From: Narthecium ossifragum
Taxonomy: Eukaryota; Streptophyta; Magnoliopsida; Dioscoreales; Nartheciaceae
Direction of reading: 5' to 3'
DNA length: 64,000 nt
Assembly: GCA_963920575.1 (NCBI GenBank)
Contig: OY986965.1
Location: 18,616,957 to 18,680,956 of the forward strand
This document shows, piece after piece, positions 10,160-21,002 of the stretch (position 1 is its first letter; every line of letters begins with the position of its first letter). Both the position numbers and the translations under genes were made by a program. A model generated the notes under the pieces. That model ran no database searches. It was given only the letters and a program-made list of their open reading frames with translations, and was not told where the DNA came from.

Positions 10160-10789
10160 AGATCATAGGGCTAGGACTTTGGAAAGAAGGGATTGATTCA
10201 CACCATGCACGTTCTTTGTTCCTGCATGCATTTAGGAGATGGAAGAGGTCATACTTCATGCATTACAAGAACATGAGCACCACCATCTTTGTTATGCCTC
10301 TACCGAAATACAGCTAAGAACTCCTGCATCAATCTTGAATGATCACATCAATAGTCCATTCAAATGCTGCCAGCTGCCCAACGAATGATAAGAGCAAGCC
10401 ACCTGGAAGAGTTTCAAGAACATTATGATTATACATCTTAAAATTTGGACCGACACCAAAGACATTTGAGAAGAACCAGGTCCAATTTCTGGATTGGTTC
10501 TGACGCATAGCTGGGATTAGACGCTCAACAGTAGAAAAGAAAGATCATTCATATGTACAAACGAACTACAAAACTGAATTCACAAAAATGCAACCAATAT
10601 ATCCAACTAGTTTAATCAATACACGATAAAGCTAAGTTCTGAGCCAAGTACAAGATTGGGAATTCAATGCGTAAATTGGGTAGGAATACAAACAAATTTT
10701 ACATTGTAACAGAATGAATTGGACCGCTATGGATAAGAGAATTAGTCAACTTAAAAAAAGAAGAAAATTAAGAAAATTGGAGATGAAGT
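10160..10789. other. Spacer between convergent/tandem genes
   Basis: This is promoter-side DNA of the eight-cysteine gene and, toward 10789, the 3' UTR of the minus-strand hydrolase. No other feature is seen. Confidence 0.5.
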
Positions 10790-13700
10790 TCAATGCCATG
10801 GATCGTCCCAGCCTTTGGGTCCCTCTCTTTTCACAAAATCAACAATGGCTTGGACTGCTTCCTGGACTCTGTTGGAGAGAGAATGGTTTCCCCACTCGAT
10901 TTCTACCTTCTCTGCACCTCCCATAACCCTGCATAGCCTGCAGCAGAAAACAACTCTTGAGTTAAGAATAGTACTGACACCCTTAAGAAAGATTTTAATC
11001 TGCTTGTAGGGAAGCTGAAACTATTGAGTCCTTAATATTTTCACCTTTCTACTAGTGCTTTCTTGTCCACATACTCCGGCACATACTCATCAGCCATGGA
11101 GAAAATAACCTGCAAAAAAAAGCACGAGCAGGCGAGCTTCAAACCAGTATTTAGGAAGTAAAAGAATTCGGATAAGGGAACTGTTGCAAAAGCAAGAGAG
11201 CAGCACAACGCAGAGGAAGGAACAAAGGAAACCAATAGCTCACCAATTTTTTAACTTTAACAGAGTTTTATGAGGTCTCATCATCTTTCAGATTATTATC
11301 CTATAAGGGCTCTATTACGTACAAAGGTAAGATAATTTGAGGAGAATAAGCAAGAGGGAAAGCATTAAACATTTATTAAGAGTCATGAGAAATAGATAAC
11401 CCCAATCAAGTTCATCACATATAAAACATACCAGATCTGCATTACGACTACAAAGTACAGAAAAAGGGTTTATACATCATATGCCTACTTGTCTCATCTG
11501 TCAATTGGATAACAAGGACATGATTACAACCAAGAGTGCAATGTATAGTATACCTGACATGGTGTATTTGACATGTGACCAAGTCTCAATCTCAATTGGT
11601 CCTCGCTAAGATCTGAGCTAAACATGTCATCATCACCCATATATGCACAGAGGGAGTGAAACCTTCCAAGTTATTCAGAATGTCAGCGAGGAAAAAAAGC
11701 AAAATGAAAAGAAACGCATAAGTGATGCAGGACGACCTCCAAGAATCACCACCGGAAAGTCGTCCTCCAACCCTAGGAATCACCAACTAGGGGAGCCTTG
11801 GGCATCACCACCCAAAGGAGAAAAAACTATTCTTCAATTTTCATTCATCATAACTTGGCCCTAATGGGCATACAAATCCCTTATTTATAGCCTTTTCAAG
11901 AGGCTAACTATAATAGGAAATCTATACAAATATCAACCCAAATCCTAACAAATCAACCAAAATAAGAAACTAATCCTAAGAAATCAAATCAAATTTGAAT
12001 TCAAATCATAACAAATCAACCCAAATCCTAACAAATCAAATCAAATCAAAATTCCTTCTAGTCATGGAACTTGCTCCCACATCAATAAGTAGATTGTGAT
12101 CTTTCTGCTACCAAGAGCAATAATTCAAACAAACATGTGTTGAACTACTATAGAAACATGTCAATATGAACAAAAACTAGTTGCCAATATGATCCACTGG
12201 TCACAAATTGACTATAGTAGGCCATATACTATGTTGGACAAGAGTTGAGAACATAATCTTATGCACATTGTCTACAAGAATTCTCAAGCTGTAATGATCA
12301 TGTCAAGGAGTTGAAGCATCAAAGAGAAAACATTTAGTATAAAGAAAGGCCATATTCTTCGACTAAAAGAACTTCACATCCTGGATTTCCGTAATGGAAA
12401 AGTCCCCATTATTCCTGTAGCTTCTTCATAGGGATATTATTTAGGTAACACAATCAAGACCCAGTTAAACAAAGAAGCCAAAATTCTTCAGTCAACTTTA
12501 AACCTGCTACTCTTCAATTTGACAGCCAGGTAAACTTTGGAAGGGCTGCTTGTTTTAGTGATGGCTCAGAAGGAAAAAGCAAGCTATTGTGAATCTTGTG
12601 ATACATAGCAAGCAAGTTCTCATAAGCAGACAAAAGACGAATGATGACCACTTAATCATACACAGATTTCATGCCACTACGTAAAATATCTGCCCACCAT
12701 TCAAAGGGAAGGAGGTGCCCTGTGGCATCTCTTCATCCCAGCAATTAATCTAAAAATAAAACAATAAAGAAAGCTATTCTAACAACTCGCAACTTGGTTT
12801 TACAACATTTGAAATAGGTTCGACTGGGGGCCACATAAATATGCTCATACTACACAACTCACTCACTTCCTCCAGTCTACTAAAAGATCAAACCCATCTG
12901 CACACAAATATGAATAGCTTATGGTGTATCCAGTGTTGGCAAATTTTCAACCTTTTGTACCATTCATGTATGCACACTCCTCCCAGCCTTCTACCTGTCC
13001 CAAGCTGCTATTCTTCTCATCTAGTAATAAAACTGAGTTGGAGTTTTACAGTCAGTTTCAGCTAGAGATGGGTTCCAATGGGGTATAACATGCTACTAAA
13101 ATCTTGTACTTGTGGTGTTGTAGGGACAGACTTGTGGCGGTCATTGTCAAAATTTGGCCACTTGAGCTTCGGAATTGTCAACACTCATCCTCTCGTATCA
13201 ATCATTCCTATTTCGAACAAAGGTGTGATTTTATTAACAATTCCAACATATAATTACCATCCTACCTCTCCACTTTCAGCAAATTAATTCCCATTGTAAT
13301 AGTAGCAGTAGCACTTACTACTGTTTTTCATTCTAAAACAAGACTTCTTTAGGAATTGAGACGACTATGAGAAGAAAGGAATTCTTCAGTCTACACACGG
13401 CCAACAAATTATCCATGGACATTTAGTGATTAGCAAACATAAGATAGAAATAAATAAGCAAATAAGCAATAGATTCATCAGAAATTTAGCAAGTCAAGCC
13501 ACAATAGACTTCAACTAATTGAATGAAGCAACAGAGAAGAAAAGGTCAGACCATTTGAACTTCGAGAACTTTATCATACAAGGTAAGCTAAAAACTGAAT
13601 ATTAAGCTCAAAAACCAAAATAAGGGCCTCGAATATGTGGTTTTGATGTCAATCTAGAATCCCCAAACCCATGACTGAATGGTAAAACTGCAGGGTAATG

Positions 13701-16700
13701 GCATAGTGCAAAAGGTTAATCTGTTCTAAACAATGTGTTCAATTAGAGAGAGCAACAGAGCTTATGATTAGTACATCACCAAGCAAAAAGTGACCAAAGA
13801 CAAAGAGAACCAGATAAAAGTTAGAAAGTCAAGTTCTGCGATTCACCTGTAGGCAGTAATAGGGGCATCTGGATTTGCTTGTCTGGGCATCAAATCCATT
13901 GCCTTTCCTTCGCTAATCATGTTTGTCGCCAAATCTATCATTGCAGCAGTTTCAGGAAGTGTCGCTCGATATTCCCTGTCACTCACTGGAGCCTGATTGG
14001 TACCTCTAATGTCAGAAAAGAGTGGTGAAAAATTTCAGGGCATTAGAGAGCTTATATGCTACATTATTGGCCATTTTAAACATCTATTGAAGCATCATCA
14101 AATATCTGTCTAGAAGCACCAAATAAATTAGATCAACAGAATTCTTTATATGCAGCAAGCTTTTTATGTTAAAACCGCATTATAATAGCAGAATTACCTG
14201 CAAAATCACTCCTCTAACTGCTCTGGAGCAAGCAAAATTCGTGCGCATGTAATGCACTATGTCCTGCAAAAACAATGGAAGAGTTAAGAAGTTTGATTAA
14301 TTAATCATGTCACATCTAAAGCATGCAGCCACAATCTAAAGTTCACGAAGTAAAAAACACCGTATGTGTTTTACCTGGCAACCAGTACTATGACCAAGCA
14401 GCACTACACCCTCAGAGTTTTCCTTATTTATCAAATAGCCTATAAGCTGATCAAGCTCCAAGGAATCCTTCAACATACACAATCAAGGAAGGAAGGGAGT
14501 CAAAGGTTAGAGTGAGGACGCATACAATGCTACATACAAGAGAAGAAAAGAGAAGATGCAAAGTTGTCAAAAGGGCAACTTATTCATGCAATGGCAACCC
14601 ATTGGAACTTGTAACCACAGCTTCCTGATGCCAATTTCATGTCATGTCAAATGCAAACATTCAAAAACTGAATTATCCCAAAGGTCTTGTATAAAATGTA
14701 TACCGACTGCAAAGACAAACTCGCTTATGTTTCCAAAGTATATGATCTAACGTTTGAAAGGTTTAGCACACATAAAAAAGAAGAGAACTTTATGGCAAGC
14801 AAAGGACAAAAATTTGAAAGATTTCGAATGGCTGGTTATGACAGCAGCTTAGCTAGTAGGTAAATGCATCATGAAACCGACTTACTAGAGGGACTAATAA
14901 ATAGAAAGCACTCCTGGGGCTATCTTAATGTGTCTGCCTATGCAGAGTAAGCAAAAGTTCAAAAGATACTATGAAGGTCAGGTCCGATGTCCAAGATGTG
15001 CCAAATAAGCAAAATTCAAAAGTTCAAGTAGTGTCGCAAGAATACAAAGTCAAGGTTGAATCTGCAGCTTTGTGAAAAGCACATAAAGCATGAACAGCAT
15101 AACTCAGGATATTGTGGCATATAACTAATAGTCCTCCCACATGCTAAGATTTGAAGGTAAAATAAAGCACTGATTCTAAGTTGCATTGGAAGTGTCACGA
15201 AGTAAAAGAACTGGCATAATGAAACACGATTTGTCAGCTTCTTTTGTATCCTAAAATTGATTAGTAAAGTGCACAGGTGATGTTCTAAAGTTGCAAAAGC
15301 TTAAAATTTAGAGTCTATCTATTGTCTGTGCAAAGCAATTTGGCATCTAACGCTTAGAAATAATGGGCAATGTTAGTTCAAATTTCAGAGACGATACTTG
15401 CTCTAAGCTGGAAGTTCCATATCCAACATAAGATGAAGATAAAAGGGGTTGCACCAAAGCACACTTCTCATTCTCCAAGGCAATAGATAGAGGTTCCAAA
15501 TACCTGCATTATAAGGTCAAGGAACAACTTGAAAAAATGAACAAAGCCACATTGATATTATCTAATGCATGGAAATAAGAAGGCGAAAGAATCCATAATA
15601 AATTAATCAAAGAAAATCTCCAAGTTTTATAAATACACCTAGATCCTATCAAGTTATCCTAGTTCTTTTTCCACTTCCTTCAATTAAAGAAATCTATCAA
15701 GTTATCCTAGTTTCCTAGCCTTCAGGCTCAACTAATAAAAAATTAAAAATTAAAAAGATTAAAAAAAGACTTATCCTAGTTCTTGTTTCACTTCCCTCTA
15801 TTGAAGAGAGGTTTCGAAAAAAAAAGCTAATAACAGATTCATTATCGCATGATGTCCTTAAAAACACCAAAACTTAGCACATCTAAAGAGGAAAAAAGTT
15901 ATACACATAAAATACCATCATGAAAGGTGTAAGTGAGAAGATGACCACATCAGATTCAATTGGGAGAAACTATAGGTAGGTAGAAAGAAACATGGAGAGA
16001 CCTTAATCTCTACAAATAGCCTTCATTCCAATAACAAAATTCACTCTTATGTCTCACTTTGTGAAATCAAGCTATCTAATGAATTAGCTTTAAGTGGGAT
16101 TAACATATATTTCTAAAATGCTTCATACTATACTCCACAATGATCATTCCAAAAGGTAAAATAAAGAACAGGTGGAAAAAAGGAATATTCAGCATACTCG
16201 GTCGCCAGAAGTCCATCCGTCAGTCCACCAACAAAAATGACTTGTTGGCTGAAATCACCTGATTTAAAAGCAACCTGCAGAGTGGTACGATGATCAGCTG
16301 AACCCAATATAATGGCAAACAAACACTAGTATTAACAAAAATGCAATAAATAAGAGATGCAATCTAGTAGGGTACAATAAATCATGTATACAGGGTCACA
16401 GGCACTACAATGCATCTTAAGAAGAGAAAAACTTACCCTTCCTTATCTTTGGGGCATACTTTCTTACAATTTAAGGCAAAAAAAATTTTAACCTGATTAT
16501 CCTAAGAAGCAATCCCACAGATTATTTTAATTGAGACAATAAAAGGCACCATGCAACTGATTTTTGCTAATATTTGATATGATCCAAAGATTCACCATTG
16601 GATACTCCACCAACAGTCTTGAAGTTAGTAATATGTCCTGAACCAAGGCGATGGAATTAATAAAGTGGAAGTTGACTACAGTCTAGCTACATGAAGTCAT

Positions 16701-17928
16701 TAGTCAAATAAACAAAAGAGCTCTAGTACACCAGCATACCATATACATCAAAAGAAGGGTCTCAAGATATAAAATCAGCCGACCATACAGAGAAAGCAAA
16801 GATTTGAAATTGCAACACAACAAATATCAAAGATTGATTTTCAAGGAACCAAGAACAGAATGGACCACAGATGTCACTCTACTCAAGAAACTAATCATAT
16901 GGTCGCATCTGAAGCACATTGGTTTCCCTTAGACGAAGAAGTCAAGGTCAAAGACGCAACTTAACATGATAACAAAGCCTTGCAGAAGTCCCAGTCTATC
17001 AAACCAGCCATACTGCTTCCAAACACAAATTCCAAGCAATATAGCCAGCTAATTAAGCTCTACTCGACCTGAATTCGTATTATAGAAGGTACTTCATATA
17101 CAATGAAGTACAAGCCTGTGCAAGTCTTCTTCAAACAATGCTGAAGTTTTAGCCAACTCACGAAGTGAACCTAACAACCAATATAAAGAGGGTAATGATT
17201 TGCAAACATGGCCACGTACATGCTCGTAAATCGGCTGATTAGATGATTGACACATTCAATCGGTAGACATCTACCGATTGATTGATCTAATCCAACGGTA
17301 GATGTATTAGGCTCCTCACATGTGCAGCGTACATGGCCTTATCATGTACCCCAAACGGGGTCCGTATAAAGATCAGATCATCAGATGATATTATTAAGGT
17401 ACCCAAGAACCATCAAACCGACTATATTCGAATCGACAACAAATGAAGCATCAAAGATGCCATTTCCAAAGTGCCCAAGTTAAAATATGAACCATATAAA
17501 CTTTGTAATACTAATTTAGACCAAAACCCGTAATCAACACACGAGTTGGAACTACCAGCACATATAATGATCAAAGATCATCTTTTTGAAGTCGCCCAAG
17601 AACCACAAAACGGATTAAACAATAATTGGCAACAAATAAGCATCAAAAGAAAAGAAAAAAAGCTTCAATCAAGACGCCCAAGAAACAAGAGATCATTTCC
17701 TCTTTCCAGCACCTGCACAGCCTTGGGTCCATATTTAAAAAGGGTCCCGCGGACCTGGTTCTTCCGGCTAATCGAGGGGAGCGCATCCCCAGCAGCGGTG
17801 CTGGCGGGGGAGGGGGCCTTGATGGAGCGGCCGCGCACGATGCCGGAGAACCAAGAAGAGGAGGTGGTGGGGGAGGAGGCGGCAGAGGAGGGAGCGGAGG
17901 AGGCCGCAGGGGCGGTGGAGGGATTCAT
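10790..17928 (-). CDS. DUF1749 / UPF0613-type alpha/beta hydrolase, nine exons
   Basis: Exons on the minus strand are 17713-17928, 16198-16274, 15398-15503, 14375-14467, 14198-14263, 13847-13992, 11554-11662, 11045-11109 and 10790-10937. All introns are GT-AG. Exon lengths sum to 1026 nt, an uninterrupted frame of 341 residues plus TGA. After a Ser/Ala/Pro-rich N-terminus the product carries VIFVGGLTDGLLAT, then the nucleophile elbow GHSTGCQ in exon 4 (Ser is the expected nucleophile). Further blocks are VILQAPVSDREY and ADEYVPEYVDKK with acidic candidates. The end is IEWGNHSLSNRV, with a likely catalytic His, then EGPKGWDDPWH. This is the conserved eukaryotic UPF0613 family; its substrate is unknown. 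The ATG at 17928 is the first Met in the exon 1 frame that fits. The promoter is short, because a transposon-like terminus begins within about 240 bp upstream. Confidence 0.9.
11723..12084 (-). repeat. Solo LTR in intron 6 of the hydrolase gene
   Basis: This 362-bp unit begins TGATGCAGGACG and ends CCCACATCA. It is flanked by the perfect 5-bp duplication ATAAG (11718-11722 and 12085-12089). A minus-strand TATA-like CTATAAATAAGGG near 11890 sets the sense. No internal retrotransposon sequence is present, so it is a solo LTR. It is transcribed as part of the intron in the same direction as the gene, so its polyadenylation signals could matter. Confidence 0.85.
17257..17280. repeat. Near-perfect 24-bp palindrome in intron 1
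   Basis: CAATCGGTAG, a 4-nt centre ACAT, then CTACCGATTG. Partial echoes of CCGATT and GTAGATGT lie nearby (17230-17310). It could be the core of a small MITE-like insertion. No TSD was resolved. Confidence 0.6.
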
Positions 17929-18484
17929 AGCGCGCGATCTCCACCTGCGCCCCTCCTTCCCTGGCCCATGTGACGGCTGTCGAGGCCGGCTGTCCGGGTA
18001 CTTGGCATCGATAAGAATACCTTGTGTAGCGCTGTCTTTGCTGACTGTGGCGGGGATAATTTGCAGTTGAATCCCCGTAATTACGGTGTATTCATCTTCA
18101 AGTCCTTTGACTTGTTTGTTGTTGTTTAGGCCAAAATACATTGTAGGGGATTTGTCCATAACCCCATTATTAACACCCTCCTCGTTCAAAATCCAATCAA
18201 GTTTGGAAAAAACCCCACACAACATTTTATTGGGATAATAACCCGAAATTTTTAAAAAAAGACCATACTGCCCTCACCTCCTCCGTTGAGCTCGCCCACG
18301 CAATTTTTCCTCTCCGACCAATGTCTCTATCGAGCTCGCTTCCGTCGTCTCCCTCCTTCTCCGGCATAGCCGCAGCCACCCGCGGCCACCCGCGGCACCT
18401 TCCCTCTCCTCGAGCTTGACGATGATGGTCGCCTCCAGCCTCCCACGTCCTCGACCACTCCGTCAAGCTCCAGAACTCCCGCCC

Positions 18485-18679
18485 CCTTGACCTCGCACTG
18501 CTCTCCCGTGGATCCAAGAGCGATAAGGACCTCCGGGCCGGAGTGGCGTTGTGTGCGCGCGCGGCATTCCTCGGCCACGTTAACGCGCTGCGGGATCTCG
18601 GCCACTATCTTCAGGAAGGATGCGGTGTCCGCGCTGACGCTGCCGAGGGCCGGCGGTTTCTTCTTCAACCGGTGGCGAA
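18485..18679 (+). pseudogene. Captured fragment of F-box/MYND-type Sel1-repeat protein
   Basis: The plus-strand frame reads SDKDLRAGVALCARAAFLGH, then ALRDLGHYLQEGCGVRADAA and EGRRFLL. This is the Sel1/HCP-like segment of plant F-box proteins that end in a MYND zinc finger (At1g67340-like). Neither the N-terminal F-box nor the MYND end is present and the frame soon runs into repeats, so it is a gene fragment. It sits between a putative MULE terminus and the gypsy 5' LTR. Confidence 0.65.
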
Positions 18680-18696
18680 CCATCAAAACCCACACC

Positions 18697-18826
18697 CACA
18701 CCCACTCCCACTGCAGCCAAGAAATTAATTCTGATTAGACTGTGGCTCATCAAAACCCACACCACCAATCCAAAGCCTTCCCAGCAATTAATGCTGATTA
18801 GACTGAGGCCCATCAAAACCCACACC
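18697..18826. repeat. Two tandem copies of about 64 bp
   Basis: The unit ATTAATTCTGATTAGACTGT followed by GGCTCATCAAAACCCACACC recurs with a few changes (ATTAATGCTGATTAGACTGA, GGCCCATCAAAACCCACACC). It lies just after the captured F-box/MYND fragment. Confidence 0.8.
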
Positions 18827-18902
18827 CACTGTAGCCCCCTGCCCCTGACCCCTCCACTCTCCCATCTTCTGCATGTGCCAACTTAACATGCCCTATGACT
18901 CT

Positions 18903-19767
18903 TGATACGGTTGGAAGTCCAGCTCCACCTGGGCTAGACCAACCCACGCCCAATTATGGGGCAGGGCCCACACATGGGCTAGATCCAGTTGGGACCCACG
19001 CAGGTCAGGCCCCACCCCTTGGTAGGACCCGACCTTGGACCAGGTCTCAAGCCAAAGCCGGCCTTAGGGATCCTAATCCTTAGCTGGTTACTACCTTAGT
19101 TAGTTCTTAATTGCTTTCCTAGTTGATTTCCTAGTTTGAGTCCAGTTTATGCTTTGTTTTATTAGTTCCTATTTTGAGTCCAGTTTGTTAGGGAGTTTGA
19201 GTTATGATTGAGTCTTAGTAGGAAAGTATGGTTACTTGCTGATTAAAGCAAGATAGTTCTCTAGTTGAAATAGGACTCTCTTGAGGCCTCTATAAAAGGA
19301 CCTCCATAGCTTGTATTAGGTTTTATGCATTGAAGAATAAAGTTAGTAGTTAAAGTAGGATATCTTAGGAGTAGTTCTAATTTAATATTCCACCACCACC
19401 AGCCCCTCCCACGTTTCTCTCTCTCTTGCTGGCCTTCTCCACCCGCCGGCTACCACCATCACCACCGCCGTTCGCCGCTACCAGCCACCGCTCCCATCCC
19501 GGCGTCCTCCTTGGCTGCCGCCCCCCCTTCTTCCACCTCTCTTGGCGTGGATCTCCAAGAGTAACCAGCCAATCACAAGAGGATCTGCAAGGTAACCTCT
19601 TCTCTACCGTCTCCTACCTCCAGTCTTCATCTTCCTCGTCGAATACCTAGGGTCCTTCTCCTAAACCCTAAAAGTATCTCTCGACCTAGCCATAAATTTG
19701 GCTAAGGAAGAACTGAGACCAGGGAAGAGACCAGGTACCCGTGCCTACGAGAAGGCACGGCGTAATA
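18903..19767 (+). repeat. 5' LTR of the gypsy deletion derivative
   Basis: It starts TGATACGGTTGG and ends CGTAATA (CA changed to TA at the end). It contains the TATA box at 19291 and a hairpin CCGTGCCT-ACGAGA-AGGCACGG at 19739-19760, just before the PBS. Confidence 0.93.
19291..19298 (+). promoter_or_regulatory. LTR TATA box
   Basis: TATAAAAG in the 5' LTR, repeated at the same place in the 3' LTR (about 23291). Transcription would start about 30 bp downstream. Confidence 0.75.
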
Positions 19768-19770
19768 ACT

Positions 19771-19782
19771 TGGTATCAGAGC
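19771..19782 (+). other. Primer-binding site, initiator Met-tRNA type
   Basis: TGGTATCAGAGC lies 3 bp after the 5' LTR end. It is the usual complement of the plant initiator methionyl-tRNA 3' end. Confidence 0.9.
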
Positions 19783-19829
19783 TCCGATCCGTCGGCTGTG
19801 CCGCCCAAAGCCTTCCAAAAGCTGCGTTG

Positions 19830-21002
19830 ATGGCCGGAGATACCGCCGCGAGTGCTTCCAAGGAGCGGGACCTTTCCGTAACCAGAGAAGAGATCGACGA
19901 TATCAAGGGATCACTGCTGTCCCTTCATACTGTGCAGCATGAGACGCACGCCTTGATCCTCGGGCTCTCGGAGAGGATGGCGTTCATGGCCTTGCAGATG
20001 CAGGGACAGAGTCCAGGAACTGCGGGAGAGCAAGGTAACCCTAACCCTAATCCTAACCAGCCTCCTACCACAACTCCTAGTCCCCCTAGGACTCCTCATG
20101 AACCAGTCCACATCCAGGAAGGATTCGGCCCTAGTCCCAACTACATCTTGGTTGGACCAGGTCCTACCCCTCCCACCCAACAGGCTCAACCAGCCCACAC
20201 CACACCCCTGGCCGGCCCCACCACCTTACCACCACCACCTGGCTCCACTGTCCTTCCACCCCTACCATACCAGCCTCTATATCCAACCTATCACCTCCCT
20301 CCATACCAGCAGCCTGCGCCCCCTCCAGATGTCCCCTACAACCCAACTCCTGCACCACCCTGTTACTACCCTCCTCACACCCCACCGGCCTATGAGCAGC
20401 CCCATGACCCAATCCGTGAGCAACCCCTTGCTGCCCGGATTCCCCGCATGGACTTCCCCCGCTATGATGGAGCTGCAGATCCTACTCACTGGATCCTGAA
20501 GGCAGAGCAGTTCTTCTCTTATCATCCTATCCATGAGCGAGAGAAGGTCCGCTATGCCGCCTATCACTTCGATGGAGATGCCCAGACATGGTACCAGCTG
20601 TCGAAGGATACGGACGAGTGCGCAACATGGCATACCTTCCAGCATGCCTTGCACTTGCGCTATGGACCGACGACCTACGAGGACCCCATCGGCGAACTCA
20701 CTCGAATTCAGCAAGATGGTTCAGTCCGAGACTACCAGATCCGGTTCGATCGTGGTCTAGGTCGTGTTCCACACTTGGCTCGGGACGTGGTACTGAGTCT
20801 CTTCATCAGCGGACTGAAACCGGCCATCAAGTACGATGTTCAGCTCGCTAGACCAGCCACCATAGCCGAGGCTATCAGCTATGCCAAGACTCATGAGGCG
20901 AAGCAGTACGCGATCCGGCATGCTACGGCAAGGACGACGCCTGCACCTACCCGTCCAGCCCCCGCTGCCCGTGCCGCGCCCGCAAATTGGAGTTCGAGTT
21001 AG
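19830..21002 (+). CDS. Gag of gypsy chromovirus derivative
   Basis: The frame from ATG 19830 (MAGDTAAS) encodes a helical N-terminal region, a long proline-rich linker (about residues 100-210), and then the retrotransposon Gag domain (RIPRMDFPRYDGAADPTHWI through RYGPTTYEDPIGELTRIQQD). The open frame extends upstream to 19698 inside the LTR, but the ATG after the PBS is the plausible start. It stops at TAG 21000-21002. Past that stop the same frame continues without a break into a zinc knuckle (CFQCDEPFTPGHRC at about 21120) and the integrase region. The stop could therefore be a recent nonsense change or a read-through site. Confidence 0.85.
   Translation: MAGDTAASASKERDLSVTREEIDDIKGSLLSLHTVQHETHALILGLSERMAFMALQMQGQSPGTAGEQGNPNPNPNQPPTTTPSPPRTPHEPVHIQEGFGPSPNYILVGPGPTPPTQQAQPAHTTPLAGPTTLPPPPGSTVLPPLPYQPLYPTYHLPPYQQPAPPPDVPYNPTPAPPCYYPPHTPPAYEQPHDPIREQPLAARIPRMDFPRYDGAADPTHWILKAEQFFSYHPIHEREKVRYAAYHFDGDAQTWYQLSKDTDECATWHTFQHALHLRYGPTTYEDPIGELTRIQQDGSVRDYQIRFDRGLGRVPHLARDVVLSLFISGLKPAIKYDVQLARPATIAEAISYAKTHEAKQYAIRHATARTTPAPTRPAPAARAAPANWSSS

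Noticed and set aside
20036..20056. Telomere-like AACCCTAACCCTAATCC in gag
   Set aside because: It is short, inside an open frame coding Asn-Pro repeats, and of the six-base type, not the usual plant seven-base type. Most likely coding low complexity.
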